Below, piece by piece: positions 62,095-64,000 of a stretch of DNA of 64,000 bases. The DNA is from Anaerococcus octavius (lineage in GTDB: Bacteria; Bacillota; Clostridia; Tissierellales; Peptoniphilaceae), in assembly GCF_900445265.1 (NCBI RefSeq), contig NZ_UFTA01000002.1, forward strand, positions 930,001-994,000. Reading direction: 5' to 3'. The notes below the pieces were generated by a model that worked only from the letters and a program-made list of their open reading frames with translations, ran no database searches and was not told the DNA's origin. The position numbers and the translations under genes were made by a program. The first letter of the stretch is position 1, and each line of letters opens with the position of its first letter.

Positions 62095-64000
62095 TTACTT
62101 ATTTCTTGGATCTTCATCAGCAGGCCAAGCTTCTGCTTTTGAATTATTTTTGTAATCTTCTTTGTCTTCTCTTTCTGGTTTTTCTAAAAGAGCTTTTCTT
62201 GAAAGATTAATTCTTCCTTGCCTATCTATTTCTGTAACTTTTACTTTTACTTCATCACCAACAGAAAGTACATCTTCTACCTTATCAGTTCTTGTATGAT
62301 CTATTTGTGAAATGTGTAGTAACCCTTCTTTTCCTATGGCAATTTCTACAAAGGCACCGAAATTCATAATTTTAGTAACTTTTCCTGTATAAACATCTCC
62401 AACTTGAGGATCAGTTACAATTGAATGGATCATTTCGATTGCTTTTTTACCACTTGCTCCATCAGTTGATGCAACTGTAATATGTCCATCATCTTCTGTT
62501 TCTATAGTTACGCCTGTTTCATCAATTATTTTATTAATTGTTTTTCCACCTGAACCTATTACATCACGAACTTTTTCTGGATCTATATCAATTGTAAATA
62601 ATCTTGGTGCGTAATCGGATATATCTTCTCTTGGTTTTTCAATAGTTGCTTCTATAAGATCTAAAATTTGCATTCTAGCTTCTTTTGCATTAGCAAGTGA
62701 TTCTTCTAAAACTTCACGAGTTATCCCGGAAATCTTCATATCCATTTGTAAAGCTGTTATGCCATCACGAGTTCCGGCAACTTTAAAGTCCATATCTCCT
62801 AAGTGATCTTCTAGACCTTGGATATCTGTAAGAATAGAAATTGAATCTTCTTCTTTGATAAGTCCCATTGCTATACCTGCAACTGGTTTTTTAATTGGCA
62901 CACCTGCATCCATTAGTGAAAGTGTAGATCCACAAATTGATGCTTGTGAACTAGATCCATTTGAACTTAAAACTTCTGATACAACTCTAATTGTATATGG
63001 GAAGTCGCTTGCATCTGGCAGTACTGGTACTAAAGCTCTTTCTGCTAAATGACCGTGGCCAATTTCACGACGACCTGGCGCACGTAGTGGTTTTACATCC
63101 CCTACACTAAATGGTGGGAAATTATATTGGTGCATATATCTTTTTTGAATTTCTTCACGATTAAGTCCATCGATTATTTGAACATCAGCTGGTGAACCTA
63201 GAGTAGTTACTGATAAAACTTGTGTTTGACCACGTTTAAATAAACCTGATCCATGTACTCTTGGTAAAAGTCCGGCTTCAGCTGAAAGTGGTCTGATTTC
63301 TTTTAAATCACGACCGTCTGGTCTAATTTTATCAATAGAAATCATACGACGAACTTCTTTTTTCATGATATCATCAATCACTCTATGAATTTCGTCTTCA
63401 CTTTCAGGATAGTCTTCTAAATATTTTTCTTTAGCAGCTTCTTCTATGTTAAATATAGCTTCACCACGTTCCATTTTATCTGTAGTTCTAATTGATGATT
63501 TAATATCTTCGGCAAAATCAGAAGTGATTTTTTCTTCTAATTCAGATGCTACCACTACTTCTACTAGATTTTTTTCTTTGCCTACCTCATTAATAATATC
63601 TTGGATAAAGTCAGAAATATGTCCAATTTCCTCATGAGCAAGTAGCATAGCTTCTAGCATTTGTGCTTCATTTAGCTCATTTGCACCTGCTTCAACCATA
63701 TTTATAGCATCTTTACTACCTGCAACTGTTAAATCAAGTTCAGATTTTTTTCTTTGTTCTTCATTTGGAAAAACAACAAAGTCACCATCCACATATCCAA
63801 TAGAAACTGCTGCAACTGGTCCATCGAAAGGTATATCAGATGTACCTAGGGCAATGCTTGCTCCTATTGTGGATAGGCAATCTGGTAAATGATCTTCATC
63901 CATAGATAGTACTGTAGCAATAACTTGCACATCATTGTAATAATTTTCTGGGAAAAGTGGGCGCAAAGGTCTATCCATTTGGCGAGAAATAAGGGTTGCT
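62095..64000 (-). CDS. pnp: Polynucleotide phosphorylase, C-terminal ~90%
   Basis: 3'-5' phosphorolytic RNase and partner in RNA decay. The frame is open through the right edge: upstream of the Met at 63978 it reads ATLISRQMDRPLRPLFP, the conserved family block, so the gene continues past the window (about 60-80 residues missing). Visible are the second RNase PH core (RPDGRDLKEIRPLSAE, RTFxxR-like GRREIGHGHLAERAL), KH domain (VIGSGGKTINKI) and S1 domain (VGDVYTGKVTKIMNFGAFVEI). An acidic tail ends the protein. Confidence 0.96.
   Translation of the reverse strand, partial: ATLISRQMDRPLRPLFPENYYNDVQVIATVLSMDEDHLPDCLSTIGASIALGTSDIPFDGPVAAVSIGYVDGDFVVFPNEEQRKKSELDLTVAGSKDAINMVEAGANELNEAQMLEAMLLAHEEIGHISDFIQDIINEVGKEKNLVEVVVASELEEKITSDFAEDIKSSIRTTDKMERGEAIFNIEEAAKEKYLEDYPESEDEIHRVIDDIMKKEVRRMISIDKIRPDGRDLKEIRPLSAEAGLLPRVHGSGLFKRGQTQVLSVTTLGSPADVQIIDGLNREEIQKRYMHQYNFPPFSVGDVKPLRAPGRREIGHGHLAERALVPVLPDASDFPYTIRVVSEVLSSNGSSSQASICGSTLSLMDAGVPIKKPVAGIAMGLIKEEDSISILTDIQGLEDHLGDMDFKVAGTRDGITALQMDMKISGITREVLEESLANAKEARMQILDLIEATIEKPREDISDYAPRLFTIDIDPEKVRDVIGSGGKTINKIIDETGVTIETEDDGHITVASTDGASGKKAIEMIHSIVTDPQVGDVYTGKVTKIMNFGAFVEIAIGKEGLLHISQIDHTRTDKVEDVLSVGDEVKVKVTEIDRQGRINLSRKALLEKPEREDKEDYKNNSKAEAWPADEDPRNK

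Noticed and set aside
1-64000. CRISPR array, prophage, anti-phage island or secondary metabolite cluster
   Set aside because: No regularly spaced repeats, phage structural genes, restriction or known defence genes, or synthase modules are present. Gene order and composition are uniform except for the IS.

Overview
The window is about 30% G+C and almost fully coding. It reads as chromosome of a low-GC, Gram-positive, anaerobic Firmicute, most likely a Gram-positive anaerobic coccus of the Tissierellia/Peptoniphilaceae type (Anaerococcus-like). The genus is inference. The basis is the base composition, strong AGGAGG-type ribosome sites, a complete Rnf complex, acetate kinase, and Firmicute gene orders (def-fmt-rsmB-rlmN-prpC-prkC-rsgA-rpe; rqcP-divIC-tilS-hpt; mreBCD-pbp2; acpP-rnc-smc). 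There is no outer-membrane gene set, CRISPR array, prophage or integrated conjugative element. Nearly all genes lie on the minus strand.

Layout. 0-0.9 kb: partial murB and rpmB. 0.9-3.1 kb: a large-subunit catalase. 3.1-11.1 kb: the translation/signalling operon def to rpe, with the PrkC/PrpC kinase-phosphatase pair. 11.1-17.9 kb: smc, a frameshifted radical SAM gene, rnc, acpP, plsX, rpmF. 17.9-24.4 kb: ackA, then a seven-gene type IV pilus block (prepilins, prepilin peptidase, PilC) without its ATPase, then frr and pyrH. 24.5-24.9 kb: tRNA-His and tRNA-Leu behind strong promoters. 24.9-25.9 kb: a plus-strand micro-operon of a 34-residue membrane peptide, recX and a GIY-YIG protein. 25.9-34.1 kb: one apparent operon of a NusG-II protein, a Gx transporter, radC, mreBCD, a very long PBP2 and a divergent MinD-like ATPase. 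34.1-39.1 kb: rnfCDGEAB. 39.1-43.0 kb: a lytic transglycosylase, coaE, polA. 43.2-46.3 kb: tRNA-Leu, PAP2, CapA lipoprotein, a membrane protein, an isochorismatase-family hydrolase. 46.7-50.8 kb: lysS (fused to a tRNA-binding domain), greA, dusB, coaX. 50.9-53.9 kb: rqcP-divIC-tilS-hpt and a membrane protein. 54.0-55.2 kb: two DUF2382 stress proteins. 55.3-59.2 kb: dinB and recA, separated by an intact IS1182-family element. 59.2-64.0 kb: pgsA, ftsK, and pnp cut by the right edge.

How it fits together. Acetate kinase makes ATP at substrate level. Rnf couples ferredoxin oxidation to an ion gradient. MreBCD/PBP2, PrkC/PrpC, DivIC, FtsK and SMC cover wall growth, division and chromosome handling. 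The catalase and DUF2382 genes look like a stress set, and each has a GGGTAT motif at the right place for a sigma-B-like promoter. No large undescribed system is evident. The most useful leads are smc, which has no ATG/GTG/TTG start that keeps its Walker A motif; the 1-nt frameshift just upstream of it; the sigma-B-like motifs; the recX-coupled micropeptide; the EetA/EetB-like pair beside Rnf; the MinD-like ATPase with a membrane-helix tail; and a hairpin shared between the IS end and the lysS terminator.
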